From contig CADCFN010000012.1 of assembly GCA_902800715.1 (NCBI GenBank), positions 47,474-111,473 on the forward strand: a stretch of DNA of 64,000 nt, in the 5' to 3' direction. A model generated the notes under the pieces. It was not told the DNA's origin, did no database searches, and worked only from the letters and a program-made list of their open reading frames with translations. This DNA is from an uncultured Bacteroidales bacterium (GTDB lineage Bacteria; Bacteroidota; Bacteroidia; Bacteroidales; Muribaculaceae). Below, piece after piece: positions 1 to 11,149 of this stretch (positions within the stretch are counted from its first letter, which is position 1; every line of letters begins with the position of its first letter). Both the position numbers and the translations under genes were made by a program.

Positions 1-737
1 TCCAACCATTGGTTGGTGAAATTAGTTGGACTAAACATATCCTGATACTCACTAAGTGCAAAGATACGCAGGAACGCCGTTTTTACATCCTTGCTACCAA
101 GCGCTTTGGATGGACTAAAAATGTACTTCTCCATCAGATTGAAGCAAAAGCATTCGAGAACTATTTACTTGGCCAAAGTAATTATGACCAAACATTGCCA
201 GATACCATCAAACAACAAGCCGTATTAGCATTACGTGATGATTACTCACTGTCTTTTCTGGATATTGCTGGTGATCATTCCGAACATGACTTGGAAACAG
301 CGATAGTTCGCAACATTCGAGCGTTCTTGATGGAATTTGGACATGATTTTTCTTTCATTGGCAATCAGTATCGTCTTGAGGTTGGCGGGCAAGAGTATTT
401 TATAGACCTGCTGCTTTATAGCAGACGAATACAGGCAATGGTGGCAATAGAATTGAAAGTAGGCGATTTCAAGCCTGAATATAAAGGCAAGATGGAGTTC
501 TACCTGAATGTACTTGACGAAACGGTGAAATTACCTCACGAGAATCCGTCAATCGGCATCATCATCTGCAAATCAAAGAATCGCACGATTGTTGAGTACG
601 CATTACGGCACAGCACATCGCCCATCGGTGTTGCCACATACAGTATCTCCAGTGAACTCCCAGAACATTATAAGGAAATGCTGCCTGCCAGCCAAGACAT
701 TGCGGCAAAAGTCGACCACTTACTCAACGAATGTTAG
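1..737 (+). CDS. YhcG/DUF1016-type PDDEXK nuclease, 5' truncated by window edge
   Basis: C-terminal part of a DUF1016 (YhcG-like) protein. The frame is open to the left edge and the codons before the TTG at 9 are in frame, so the true start lies upstream. The first residues (LVGEISWTKHILILTKC) match the tail of the DUF1016 N-terminal domain. From about residue 95 comes the PDDEXK nuclease-like domain, with the core Asp in GQEYFIDLLLYSRR and the E-x-K pair in VAIELKVGDFKPEYKGK. Family members are about 330-380 aa, so roughly a third is missing. In other genomes these proteins sit in restriction-modification loci and variable islands. Their exact role is not settled, though nuclease or Holliday-junction-related activity is proposed for the fold. 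No partner gene is visible here. Confidence 0.85.
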   Translation, partial: QPLVGEISWTKHILILTKCKDTQERRFYILATKRFGWTKNVLLHQIEAKAFENYLLGQSNYDQTLPDTIKQQAVLALRDDYSLSFLDIAGDHSEHDLETAIVRNIRAFLMEFGHDFSFIGNQYRLEVGGQEYFIDLLLYSRRIQAMVAIELKVGDFKPEYKGKMEFYLNVLDETVKLPHENPSIGIIICKSKNRTIVEYALRHSTSPIGVATYSISSELPEHYKEMLPASQDIAAKVDHLLNEC

Positions 738-767
738 TATAATCTTTTCACAATATCATTAAATATT

Positions 768-1406
768 ATGACACCTATCGAAATCCATAACGAATTGCTG
801 GCTGGACGCATCATCAAGCATCTGGAGCGCCGCAACTTTAATGCCCACTACTGCGCTACTGCCGAGGAGGCCATCGCACTTGTCAAGTCACTCATGCCCG
901 AAAGCAGCAGCGTCAGCTGGGGCGGGTCACAGACCATTCGCGAGATGGGGCTCACACAACGCATCATCGACAGCGGCAACTACAAGGTTATCAACCGCGA
1001 CTTGGCAGAGACACCCGAGCAGACACGCCAATGCTATCTCGACGCGATGGACGTGGACTACTTCCTTACCAGTGCCAATGCCATCACTCAGGATGGCGTC
1101 ATCGTCAATATTGATGGACGTGGCAATCGCGTCGCCGCCATCACTTGGGGACCGCACAATGTAATCCACATCATCGGACTGAACAAGGTAGCGCCCACCA
1201 TTGAGGCCGCTCTTGCCCGTGCCCGCAACATTGCCGCTCCCATCAACACAGCACGCCTGGGCTGCGACACACCCTGTCGCCTCGACGGCGTGTGCCACAA
1301 CTGCAACAGCCCGCAGTGCATCTGCAACTACGTCCATTTCACCCGCAACAGTTTCCCTGCCCACCGCCACACTGTCATCCTCGTCGGCGAGAACTGGGGC
1401 TACTAA
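768..1406 (+). CDS. LUD domain protein (LutC/YkgG-like, DUF162)
   Basis: A 212-aa protein spanning one LUD domain. Recognisable stretches are SVSWGGSQTIREMGL near residue 48, the DVDYFLTSANAITQDG core near 95 and VAAITWGPHNVIHIIGLNK near 122, as in the lactate-utilisation LutC/LutB C-terminal fold. A Cys-rich tail (CDTPCRLDGVCHNCNSPQC, residues 166-184) probably binds a metal or Fe-S cluster, a variant of the family seen in anaerobes. No lutA or lutB neighbour is present, so a role in lactate oxidation is not supported by context. It starts 30 bp after the YhcG-type gene. It was read as a stand-alone LUD protein of unknown substrate. Confidence 0.85.
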   Translation: MTPIEIHNELLAGRIIKHLERRNFNAHYCATAEEAIALVKSLMPESSSVSWGGSQTIREMGLTQRIIDSGNYKVINRDLAETPEQTRQCYLDAMDVDYFLTSANAITQDGVIVNIDGRGNRVAAITWGPHNVIHIIGLNKVAPTIEAALARARNIAAPINTARLGCDTPCRLDGVCHNCNSPQCICNYVHFTRNSFPAHRHTVILVGENWGY

Positions 1407-1524
1407 AAAGAATGGATCAACAAAAACATATTAATTTGATAATTAAAAACAACATAAACAACTGAGACAACCTTCCATACAATATTAAGTAGGCATCGTT
1501 GTTTTAGTTGTTTTTAACTCACTG

Positions 1525-2289
1525 ATGATGGATAAAGGATTGACATTTATTGGGATTATACCGGCGAGGTTTGCCTCGACGAGGTTTCCTGGGAAACCGC
1601 TAGCGATGCTAGGCGGCAAGATGATGATAGAACGGGTATATACCCAGGTGAGCAAGGTGCTTGACCGCGTGATTGTCGCTACTGACGATGACCGTATCAT
1701 GGCTGCCGTGGAGGCCTTCGGTGGCAAGGCGGTGATGACGAGTACCGAGCACCGCAGCGGCACCGACCGTTGCCAGGAAGCGTATCTGAAAAACGGTGGA
1801 GGTGAGGATGTTATCATCAACATCCAGGGGGATGAGCCGTTCATCCAACCCGACCAGCTGCAAGCCATCATGGCGTGCTTTGACGACGACACGACCGATA
1901 TCGCTACGCTGGTGCGTCCGTTTGACGCCAGCCGCCCCTACAGCGAATTGGAAAATCCCAATTCGCCCAAGGTGGTGCTAGACAAAGAGATGCGTGCACG
2001 CTACTTTTCTCGCTCTGTCATTCCCTACATTAGGGGCAAGGAATGTGACGAGTGGCCCAAGCTGGCACAATATTATACCCACGTGGGCATGTATGCTTAT
2101 CGCGCTGCCGTGTTGGCTGAAATCACGCGCCTACCGCAGTCGCCGCTAGAACTTGCCGAATCACTGGAACAGTTGCGCTGGCTTGAGAACGGCTACACCA
2201 TCAAGGCGGGCGTGACCACTACAGCAACCATCGGCATCGACACGCCTGAGGACCTTGCCCGAGCCGAAGAATACCTACGTAACTTCTAA
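1525..2289 (+). CDS. kdsB: 3-deoxy-manno-octulosonate cytidylyltransferase
   Basis: Activates Kdo with CTP to CMP-Kdo, the donor for LPS inner-core synthesis; cytoplasmic. At 254 aa it has the normal family length. The N-terminus IGIIPARFASTRFPGKPL is the nucleotide-binding signature, QGDEPFI near residue 101 carries the conserved Asp, and HVGMYAYR and SLEQLRWLENG follow in family order. ATG 1525 was chosen; the Met two codons later is an alternative. The gene ends 12 bp before the GH2 gene and could be co-transcribed with it, although the two functions are unrelated. Confidence 0.97.
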   Translation: MMDKGLTFIGIIPARFASTRFPGKPLAMLGGKMMIERVYTQVSKVLDRVIVATDDDRIMAAVEAFGGKAVMTSTEHRSGTDRCQEAYLKNGGGEDVIINIQGDEPFIQPDQLQAIMACFDDDTTDIATLVRPFDASRPYSELENPNSPKVVLDKEMRARYFSRSVIPYIRGKECDEWPKLAQYYTHVGMYAYRAAVLAEITRLPQSPLELAESLEQLRWLENGYTIKAGVTTTATIGIDTPEDLARAEEYLRNF

Positions 2290-5418
<3,129 letters not shown>

Positions 5419-5465
5419 AAAGCGGACAGATTGATGTTTGTTCAACTAAAGGGATGCGGATGCTT

Positions 5466-5494
5466 CTCTAAACTCTAACCACTAAACTCTAAAC
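5466..5494. repeat. CTAAACT heptad repeats
   Basis: Imperfect tandem copies of a 7-mer (CTAAACT / CTAACCA) between the convergent GH2 and CDF genes. The same 7-mer family recurs in many intergenic gaps of this window. Confidence 0.6.
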
Positions 5495-5514
5495 TGCGAA
5501 CGCAGCGAGCATTA

Positions 5515-6618
5515 CTACTCGCTGTAGTTGTGGTCGATGACGATGGATACTGTGTCGTCGGGGACAAGGGGCTGAAGTTCGGCCCGCAGTTCCTCGATAA
5601 ATGCGGCATCGTCGTGGATTGTGATGTCGGGGACAATATCGATTGAAACACGTTTTTCGTCCTCGAAGTAGTAGAAGCCATGGACCTGCTCGACATGTTC
5701 GTGTGCTGCTGCGGCCTGCATGAGGGTGTGCTGCAACTGAGCGCGCTTGTTATCGCCTGTGGCAACGGCATACACCCCAACGGTCATGATAATGCCATGC
5801 CGGTCAAACATTTCCTCGGTGATGCGGCGCGTCAGGCCGTGAATCTGATGGGCGTTCATTGTGTCGAGGACATTGATGTGCAGAGACCCGATTTGCACGT
5901 CAGGGCCGTAGTTGTGGACGATGATATCAAACACGCCATGTACACCATCAAAACTATTGACCTCCTTCTTTATCTGTGACAACAGTTCGGGCGAAATCTT
6001 GGCGCCAAGCAGTTCGTTGACTGGCGAAGCCAGCATCTCGATACCGGCCTTGATGATGACCAGCGAGATGAGGGCACCCAGGATGCCGTCGAGCGAAAAA
6101 TGCCACAGCAGCATCACACCAGCCGAGATGAGCGTCGCCAGTGTAATAATGGCATCGAACAGGGCATCAGAGCCCGAAGCGATAAGGGCATCGCTCTTGA
6201 GTTTCTCGCCCTGTGACTTGACATATCTGCCGAGCACGAGTTTCACCACAATCGCCACGATGATAACGATGAGCGTGACGGTGGTGTAAGTGGGTGTAGT
6301 CGGTTCAATGATTTTTTTGACAGACTCTATAAGCGAGGTCACGCCAGCCGAGAGTACAATCACTGCAATGATGATGGCGCTGAAGTACTCGATGCGCCCG
6401 AATCCGAAAGGATGTTTCCTGTCAGCAGGCCGCTGCGAGAGTTTGGTGCCCACGATGGTGATGACGCTCGAGAGCGCGTCGCTTAGGTTGTTCACGGCAT
6501 CCATGATGATGGCCACCGAACTGGCCAAAATGCCTACTCCTGCCTTAAATGCAGCCAACAACACATTGGCGATGATGCCAATCCAACTAGTCCTTATAAT
6601 CTGTGAAGAACGATCCAT
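5515..6618 (-). CDS. cation diffusion facilitator family transporter
   Basis: A 367-aa CDF-family metal/proton antiporter of the inner membrane. Six TM segments lie in the first ~215 residues and a cytoplasmic ferredoxin-like regulatory domain follows (HGVFDIIVHNYGPDVQIGSLH onward). TM2 carries DAVNNLSD and TM5 carries SDALFD. The zinc-type His of the HxxxD site is absent and both positions are Asp, a pattern seen in Mn/Fe-type CDFs, so Mn or Fe export is the better guess. The C-terminus has an extra ~85 residues with a second small alpha/beta unit (HGFYYFEDEKRVSIDIVPD). The start was set at ATG 6618 (MDRSSQ); an in-frame ATG 57 bp upstream would add a segment that does not look like this family's N-terminus. 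Confidence 0.88.
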   Translation of the reverse strand: MDRSSQIIRTSWIGIIANVLLAAFKAGVGILASSVAIIMDAVNNLSDALSSVITIVGTKLSQRPADRKHPFGFGRIEYFSAIIIAVIVLSAGVTSLIESVKKIIEPTTPTYTTVTLIVIIVAIVVKLVLGRYVKSQGEKLKSDALIASGSDALFDAIITLATLISAGVMLLWHFSLDGILGALISLVIIKAGIEMLASPVNELLGAKISPELLSQIKKEVNSFDGVHGVFDIIVHNYGPDVQIGSLHINVLDTMNAHQIHGLTRRITEEMFDRHGIIMTVGVYAVATGDNKRAQLQHTLMQAAAAHEHVEQVHGFYYFEDEKRVSIDIVPDITIHDDAAFIEELRAELQPLVPDDTVSIVIDHNYSE

Positions 6619-6703
6619 GATTTGGTTTTTTGTTTTAGTCCCTGGTTTTATTTGTGATATTGCGAAAAAATTCACAATAGATAAAATATTGACTTATAAT
6701 TGA

Positions 6704-7909
6704 TTAATACAAGAACCCAAAGAGCCATAGGGGAATACGATTGCCATTACCAATTTCGATATCATCAGCGGCAAGGTAACTGTTAGGCATATCTTTGATT
6801 TGTTCATAGGATTTGCGATGGCCACCCACCTCAATTATATAGGTATTATCAATCATGAAGTCACCATTGCCGCTGAAACTTAACTCGTGGGCACTGAATA
6901 ACTGATTGGAGAAGAATGTCTCGCGTATATTCCCAATATTGATATCGCTTGCCAAGGCGAACATCAAGTTGGTATTTTCGAGATATACTTTCTCGGGTTT
7001 GACCATTTGCTGCATATTGCTTTTCCCTTTAAACAGCATATTGATGAGAGACGCTCTTTGCATTGTGCGCAATAGTTTATGTACCGTCTGTCGGTCGCAT
7101 TCCAGTGTGTTGGCAATGCGGCTCACGTTGACTGTAAAAGGAGAAGTCTTGGCAATCAGAGAGAGCAATCGCTTGATGCGGTTAATCGTGTTCAGCTCTA
7201 CTGATTCGGCTTGAGGGATATCTTGCTCAATGACGTTCACTACCATCTGTCGTAAAGCCATCTCGTACCCCTGGGTCAGCTCATGATAGAAAGGATAATA
7301 CCCATGGCGCAAGTATTCCTCAAAATACTGTAATACATGCACTTGACTGGTAATCGCCATAGCCAGATTAACATGATGGCCCAAAATTTGATCGAGTGTA
7401 GTTGGTTCAAATCGAGCGATGCCGTTGAAATCAAGGTATTCACGGAATGAGAGTCCTTGCATGGTGAAGAAAAGGCAACGACGAGACAAGTCGGCTTTGG
7501 ATTGGTCAATTTTCAAGACGGAAGATCCTGTGAACACGACATGGAAACCTGGATAACGGTCATAGATGTTCTTGATTTCTTGTGCCCATGAGTCTTGAGG
7601 ATAACGATGCACTTCGTCAAGGAACAGGTGTGTACCGCCATGCGTATAATGGTACTCGGCCAAATCGATTAAACGATTCTCGTTGAACCACAATTCATCT
7701 AGAGAAACATACAGAGCCTGTTTACTTCCTGTGGGAAATGCTTCAGCAATACGCTGCAATAGCAGGGTGGTCTTGCCCACTCCACGTGCACCACGTATGC
7801 AGAGCATTCGTGTTTCCCAAGGCAACTGATCGTAAAGGTAACGCTTACGATCAGTAGTCATTTGAGAGACAAGTCGATAACTATTGGTGTATAATTCTTG
7901 AATATCCAT
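6704..7909 (-). CDS. AAA+ ATPase with AAA_14-type core
   Basis: A 401-aa ATP-binding protein of the AAA_14/DUF4143-like group common in Bacteroidales. Walker A is GARGVGKTTLLL (residues ~42-53) and Walker B is HLFLDEVHRYP, with sensor-like VVFTGSSVL and an RRCLFFTMQGLSFREYL segment. A winged-helix-like region (NRIKRLLSLIAKTSPFTVNVSRIANTLECD) and a small C-terminal nuclease-like fold (GDFMIDNTYIIEVGGHRKSYEQI) follow. The function is unknown; defence or mobile-element regulation is often suggested. The start is ATG 7909: the longer frame begins with a TTG that lies inside the -7 promoter box. The gene is AT-richer than its neighbours, suggesting transfer. Three spaced operator-like repeats upstream suggest autoregulation. 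Confidence 0.8.
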   Translation of the reverse strand: MDIQELYTNSYRLVSQMTTDRKRYLYDQLPWETRMLCIRGARGVGKTTLLLQRIAEAFPTGSKQALYVSLDELWFNENRLIDLAEYHYTHGGTHLFLDEVHRYPQDSWAQEIKNIYDRYPGFHVVFTGSSVLKIDQSKADLSRRCLFFTMQGLSFREYLDFNGIARFEPTTLDQILGHHVNLAMAITSQVHVLQYFEEYLRHGYYPFYHELTQGYEMALRQMVVNVIEQDIPQAESVELNTINRIKRLLSLIAKTSPFTVNVSRIANTLECDRQTVHKLLRTMQRASLINMLFKGKSNMQQMVKPEKVYLENTNLMFALASDINIGNIRETFFSNQLFSAHELSFSGNGDFMIDNTYIIEVGGHRKSYEQIKDMPNSYLAADDIEIGNGNRIPLWLFGFLY

Positions 7910-7930
7910 ATCTTGATAGTTTTTGTGCTG

Positions 7931-7938
7931 CAAAGGTA
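7931..7938 (-). promoter_or_regulatory. -7 box TACCTTTG for the AAA ATPase gene
   Basis: An exact Bacteroidota -7 element 21 bp before ATG 7909. The -33 region falls on the first GTTG-N6-ATCAAC repeat, so a protein bound there would block RNA polymerase. Confidence 0.75.
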
Positions 7939-7946
7939 GCTATTTT

Positions 7947-8027
7947 GTTGGTTCTAATCAACAAAAAAATTGAAAAATCGTTGAATAAAATCAACAAAAT
8001 TTTCAAAAGTTGTTGTTTCGAATCAAC
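7947..8027 (-). promoter_or_regulatory. three phased GTTG-N6-ATCAAC operator-like repeats
   Basis: Three 16-bp imperfect palindromes at 7947-7962, 7980-7995 and 8012-8027 share GTTG...ATCAAC and differ in the middle. Start-to-start spacing is 33 and 32 bp, about three helical turns, so bound dimers would sit on one face of the DNA. The copy nearest the gene overlaps the -33 element. Confidence 0.7.
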
Positions 8028-8064
8028 AATTTCGGCGGATTATTCAAATATTTAATGGATTTCC

Positions 8065-8505
8065 TTAGGGCTGCCACAGGAAGAGGCCTGCAGCAGTAGC
8101 AAGCTGTCGGACCAATTCAAGCAAGGCTGGCGACGGGTTGTAAAGGGTAAGATTGGTGTCGCCGCCGCTGGCAGTAATCAGAGCCTCGCCATCGTCAATC
8201 AAGACGCACAGGTGTCCGTTTTGCAGACTTTCGTTCAGCCACTTTTCCAGCATCCCGGGGTCTGGATAAAGCCATTCATCACCACCATCGCGGCTTACCA
8301 ACAGGTCATGGTAGCAATTCAAGCCGAGTAGCACATCGGCAAACTGGCGGCACAGACGTTCATGCCTCGTTCCTGTCAAATAATGCTGTTCAATGGCAAA
8401 AAATTGGCCACGACTCTCTTGTGGTACCTGCATCGGCAGGAAATCAATCACCCAATAGGGCGCTTCCAACAACCGTTCTGTTACTTTGTCAAAATCCTGT
8501 TCCAT
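8065..8505 (-). CDS. conserved hypothetical protein (Bacteroidales)
   Basis: About 146 aa, no domain I can name. It begins MEQDFDKVTERLLEAPYWV, has no signal peptide or TM segment, and ends with a conserved-looking block (CVLIDDGEALITASGGDTN, then AAGLFLWQP). The pattern resembles a small cytoplasmic Bacteroidales family found near the PASTA/RluD genes, which here lie divergently. The start is uncertain: ATG 8505 is preferred because the upstream ATGs at 8526 and 8535 overlap or precede a -7 box (8515-8522). The transcript would then have only a few untranslated bases. Confidence 0.65.
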   Translation of the reverse strand: MEQDFDKVTERLLEAPYWVIDFLPMQVPQESRGQFFAIEQHYLTGTRHERLCRQFADVLLGLNCYHDLLVSRDGGDEWLYPDPGMLEKWLNESLQNGHLCVLIDDGEALITASGGDTNLTLYNPSPALLELVRQLATAAGLFLWQP

Positions 8506-8514
8506 ATCTTCCCG

Positions 8515-8522
8515 CAAAGATA
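8515..8522 (-). promoter_or_regulatory. -7 box TATCTTTG close to the hypothetical gene start
   Basis: A -7 element on the minus strand 9 bp before ATG 8505. No clear TTTG lies at the usual -33 distance. Confidence 0.5.
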
Positions 8523-8560
8523 GCATTTTTTTCAAATCTGAAAAAAATCAGGGTGGCATG

Positions 8561-8591
8561 TTTGTTTTGCCACCGAAAAACACTACCTTTG
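8561..8591 (+). promoter_or_regulatory. promoter TTTG-N19-TACCTTTG for PASTA/rluD operon
   Basis: Textbook Bacteroidota spacing, with TTTG at 8561-8564 and TACCTTTG at 8584-8591. It gives a ~25-nt leader to the GTG start at 8620. Confidence 0.85.
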
Positions 8592-8619
8592 CAGATTATA
8601 ACCAATAAAACAACTCACC

Positions 8620-9444
8620 GTGAGCAATAATAACGACAACAATACGGGCGGCTTTACCCGCTTTCGTGACCGCCATCCCATCCTGGTCAATTCTGTCCTG
8701 ATGGCACTGGCACTTGTGGCGTTGGGCTATATCGCCCTGCTGTTTATCGACGTGTTTACCTCTCATGGCCAGCAGGTGCAGGTGCCTGACGTGCGCAATA
8801 TGCCATTGGAGAAAGCCATCGAAATCCTCGATGACGCTGGACTGCGTTGGGAAATCAGCGACTCGACCACGTTCTATGAGAACTATAAGCCAGGCACGGT
8901 CATCGACCAGGACCCCAAAGCCAAATCCTATATCAAAAAAATTCGTATCATCTACCTGAGCGTGAACGCAATGCACGCTCCCATCATACCCTTGCCCAAA
9001 CTGGTTGACCTGCCTGGACGACAAGGTGCTGCCATGTTGAAAGCTATGGGCTACAAACATGTGGATATCGACAGCGTTCCCAGCGAGATGGCGGGACTTA
9101 TCCTGCAAGTGACCGTTGATGGCCACAACGTGGCACCCAATACTCCCGTCAGCGTGAACAGCCAAATCAAGATTATCGTGGGCGATGGCTCCATTGTGGA
9201 CCTCAACCCCGAGCAGGTGATTGACCCGGCGCTGATGGACTCTATCGACGAGGCCAACTACAAGGATGCCCAAGAGACCTACGAGCAAGAAATGAAGGAA
9301 GCCCAGGCCCGCGCCGAGCAGGAACGCCGCAACCAGGAATCTCAAGAAAAGCGCGACAACAAGAAGGACGAGAAGAAGTCTGACAAAGACAAGAAAAAAG
9401 ACCAGGACAAGAAATCCTCGGACAAGGACAAGAAGAAAAACTGA
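8620..9444 (+). CDS. PASTA domain membrane protein
   Basis: A 274-aa protein with a short cytoplasmic N-terminus, one TM segment (residues ~22-45), two PASTA domains in the periplasm (QVQVPDVRNMPLEKAIEIL from ~52; PLPKLVDLPGRQGAAMLKAMG from ~125) and a highly charged Lys/Asp/Glu-rich tail of ~60 residues, probably unstructured or coiled. There is no kinase or transpeptidase domain, so this is the stand-alone PASTA type of Bacteroidota. PASTA domains bind peptidoglycan fragments or beta-lactams in other proteins; a cell-wall role is inference. The GTG start at 8620 fits the promoter. It is 6 bp upstream of the RluD-type gene and evidently in one operon with it. Confidence 0.85.
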   Translation: MSNNNDNNTGGFTRFRDRHPILVNSVLMALALVALGYIALLFIDVFTSHGQQVQVPDVRNMPLEKAIEILDDAGLRWEISDSTTFYENYKPGTVIDQDPKAKSYIKKIRIIYLSVNAMHAPIIPLPKLVDLPGRQGAAMLKAMGYKHVDIDSVPSEMAGLILQVTVDGHNVAPNTPVSVNSQIKIIVGDGSIVDLNPEQVIDPALMDSIDEANYKDAQETYEQEMKEAQARAEQERRNQESQEKRDNKKDEKKSDKDKKKDQDKKSSDKDKKKN

Positions 9445-9450
9445 CCCGTC

Positions 9451-10554
9451 ATGGCACTTGACGATGAACTGCTCGATGCCGAACTGGAAGCGGGCGGTCA
9501 AGAAATACAGTATGACTACAGTGAGCCCGACTTTACCGAGGACGGGCGAGATTACTGGGAGCACTACCACTATGTGGTGGAGCCAGGTCAGGTCTTGCTG
9601 CGCATCGACAAATATCTGGTAGAACGCATCAAGGGCACCAGCCGCAACCGTGTGCAGAACGCTGCCGAAGCGCAGTGCATACGCGTCAACGGCCGCCCCG
9701 TCAAGAGCAACTACCGCGTTCACCCCGGCGACGTCATCAGCGTCGTGATGGACAGGCCCCGCTATGAGTGTGAAATCGTCGCTCAGGACATCCCCTTGAA
9801 TATCGTCTATGAAGACGCCAGCCTGATGGTGGTCAACAAGCCCACCGGCATGGTGGTTCATCCGGGACACGGCAACTTCGACGGTACGCTCGTCAATGCC
9901 CTGGCGTGGCATTTCAAGGACAACCCCGACTATGACGTGACCGACCCGCGCCTGGGCCTCGTTCACCGCATCGACAAGGATACCAGCGGCCTGTTGGTCA
10001 TCGCCAAGACGCCCAATGCCAAGACATCACTCGGCGCCCAGTTCTTCAAGAAGACCACCAAGCGTCAGTACATAGCCGTCGTGTGGGGCGAAATGAAGCA
10101 GGAGGACGGAACTGTTACGGGCAACATCGGGCGCGACCCGCGCGACCGCGTGCTGATGAAAGTTTTTCCTGACGGAGACCAAGGCAAACACGCCGTCACC
10201 CATTGGCACACCGTCGAGAACCTCGCCCATGTGGCCGTCGTGCGCTGCCAGCTGGAAACAGGCCGCACCCACCAGATACGCGTCCACATGAAGCACATCG
10301 GGCATCCGCTGTTTAACGATGCCCGCTATGGCGGCGACCAGATTCTGCGTGGTAACCGCTCTTCCAGTTACGCCCAATTCATCCACAACTGCTTCGAACT
10401 GTGCCCCCGCCAAGCCCTCCACGCCAAAACATTAGGCTTCGTCCACCCCGAGACCGGCGAGCAGATGGACTTCGACAGCGACCTCCCTGCCGACATGGCT
10501 GCCCTCATCACCAAGTGGGAAGACTACGCCCGCAACCTCGCCAGCAAACCATAA
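9451..10554 (+). CDS. rluD: RluA-family pseudouridine synthase (RluD-like)
   Basis: A 367-aa enzyme converting uridines to pseudouridine in 23S rRNA. An acidic N-terminal extension (~50 aa) precedes the S4 RNA-binding domain (LLRIDKYLVERIKGTSRNRVQ, residues ~50-110), followed by the catalytic domain with the signature GLVHRIDKDTSGLLVIAKT, whose Asp is the catalytic residue. ETGRTHQIRVHMKHIGHP is the second RluA signature. S4 plus catalytic domain and genomic pairing with a PASTA gene are typical of RluD orthologues in Bacteroidales. The exact target uridines are inferred from the subgroup. Confidence 0.93.
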   Translation: MALDDELLDAELEAGGQEIQYDYSEPDFTEDGRDYWEHYHYVVEPGQVLLRIDKYLVERIKGTSRNRVQNAAEAQCIRVNGRPVKSNYRVHPGDVISVVMDRPRYECEIVAQDIPLNIVYEDASLMVVNKPTGMVVHPGHGNFDGTLVNALAWHFKDNPDYDVTDPRLGLVHRIDKDTSGLLVIAKTPNAKTSLGAQFFKKTTKRQYIAVVWGEMKQEDGTVTGNIGRDPRDRVLMKVFPDGDQGKHAVTHWHTVENLAHVAVVRCQLETGRTHQIRVHMKHIGHPLFNDARYGGDQILRGNRSSSYAQFIHNCFELCPRQALHAKTLGFVHPETGEQMDFDSDLPADMAALITKWEDYARNLASKP

Positions 10555-10596
10555 AGATTTTTGGGGTAGCGGATATTTTTGCTAAAAAATCTCGGG

Positions 10597-10613
10597 GAAA
10601 TAAACTTTATTTC
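10597..10613. terminator. GAAATAAA-c-TTTATTTC palindrome after rluD
   Basis: An 8-bp perfect stem with a single-base loop, followed by TGATTTT. Weak as a terminator, but it sits where the operon should end. Confidence 0.4.
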
Positions 10614-10633
10614 TGATTTTGCGCTGTAAATCA

Positions 10634-10764
10634 TTAAAAGTAACGCATCGAAGAACCCTTCTTCATCGCTGCCTGTTTTGGATAAACTTGGCTGCGCCTC
10701 AGCAAATCGAGCTAGCTCGTTTGCTTTCAACTTGCACAAGTTTTCCGTTTATCGTAACTACCAT
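10634..10764 (-). pseudogene. 5' remnant of phage tail gene (MVVTING), interrupted by element P1
   Basis: The reading MVVTING starts at 10764. After the palindromic element it resumes as KQAAMKKGSSMRYF before a stop. It matches the start of the gene at 59712 (MILTINGQQAALKKGSSIEYV), so both are 5' ends of one phage structural gene family. Only about 20 native codons remain. The operator hairpin and promoter upstream (10773-10805) are intact. Confidence 0.72.
10676..10744 (+). repeat. palindromic element copy P1
   Basis: About 69 bp. The outer stem is AAACTTG (10684-10690) with CAAGTTT (10737-10743). The middle stem pairs GCGCC with GGC/GC-like bases but is degenerate on the right side. The inner hairpin is GCAAA-t-CGAGC / GCTCGTTTGC (10702-10724) with a bulged T and a 2-base turn. 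It splits the MVVTING remnant, standing in place of about 4 bp of the paralogue. Confidence 0.8.
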
Positions 10765-10772
10765 AAGAAATC

Positions 10773-10805
10773 GCGGTTGGATTCCCGCAAAGGTAATCCA
10801 ACCGC
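10773..10805 (-). promoter_or_regulatory. operator hairpin with embedded -7 box
   Basis: 11-bp perfect arms GCGGTTGGATT and AATCCAACCGC enclose the minus-strand -7 box TACCTTTG (10788-10795). The homologous gene at 59712 has the same arrangement, so this is a conserved regulated promoter of the phage tail gene. Confidence 0.7.
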
Positions 10806-10831
10806 TTATTCCTTGAAAAGACGCAGCATTA

Positions 10832-11110
10832 TTAGAGATTTTCCTTTTTCTGCCAGCCACACTGATATCTATTGCGAACATTGAAGTGCAAATAACGATC
10901 ACTCCTGAGGAGTTTTTTCAGTTTCGATGGCCTCAAATCATCTTCAGCAATATAGAATCGGTCCTTTTCCTCCCAGACATTACTTGCATCATTATATTTG
11001 TCATCCAGCTCTTTTGCCGCATCAAATGCGTCTTCGTATGAGTTGTATTTACCAATCTCACGTTGAAACACATCAGTAACATGCCATAGGATATATTGTT
11101 TCTGTTCCAT
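10832..11110 (-). CDS. small hypothetical protein, cargo 2 of array 1
   Basis: A 92-aa soluble protein, not recognised. It is rich in charged and aromatic residues (ILWHVTDVFQREIGKYNSYED, then DRFYIAEDDLRPSKLKK); no TM or signal peptide. The gene has its own promoter-like sequence upstream and lies between a duplicated 3' tail of a tape-measure gene (11150-11240) and the start of the next phage tail gene (10764). That is the same slot as the 156-aa gene at 59779-60249. A moron-like cargo gene is the best description. Confidence 0.6.
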   Translation of the reverse strand: MEQKQYILWHVTDVFQREIGKYNSYEDAFDAAKELDDKYNDASNVWEEKDRFYIAEDDLRPSKLKKLLRSDRYLHFNVRNRYQCGWQKKENL

Positions 11111-11133
11111 TTCTTATTTCTCAATTACTCACG

Positions 11134-11141
11134 CAAAGGTC
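11134..11141 (-). promoter_or_regulatory. -7-like box GACCTTTG with TAGCG/CGCGA flanks
   Basis: It lies immediately after the tape-measure tail. The segment TTTAGCG-N6-CGCGACCTTTG aligns with the promoters at 12916 and 60275, so a conserved promoter follows each tail copy. Confidence 0.5.
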
Positions 11142-11149
11142 GCGATTCT

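Noticed and set aside
8596-9966. 456-codon ORF antisense to the PASTA and rluD genes
   Set aside because: Shadow ORF; its sequence mirrors the Lys/Asp tail of the PASTA protein as Leu/Val runs.
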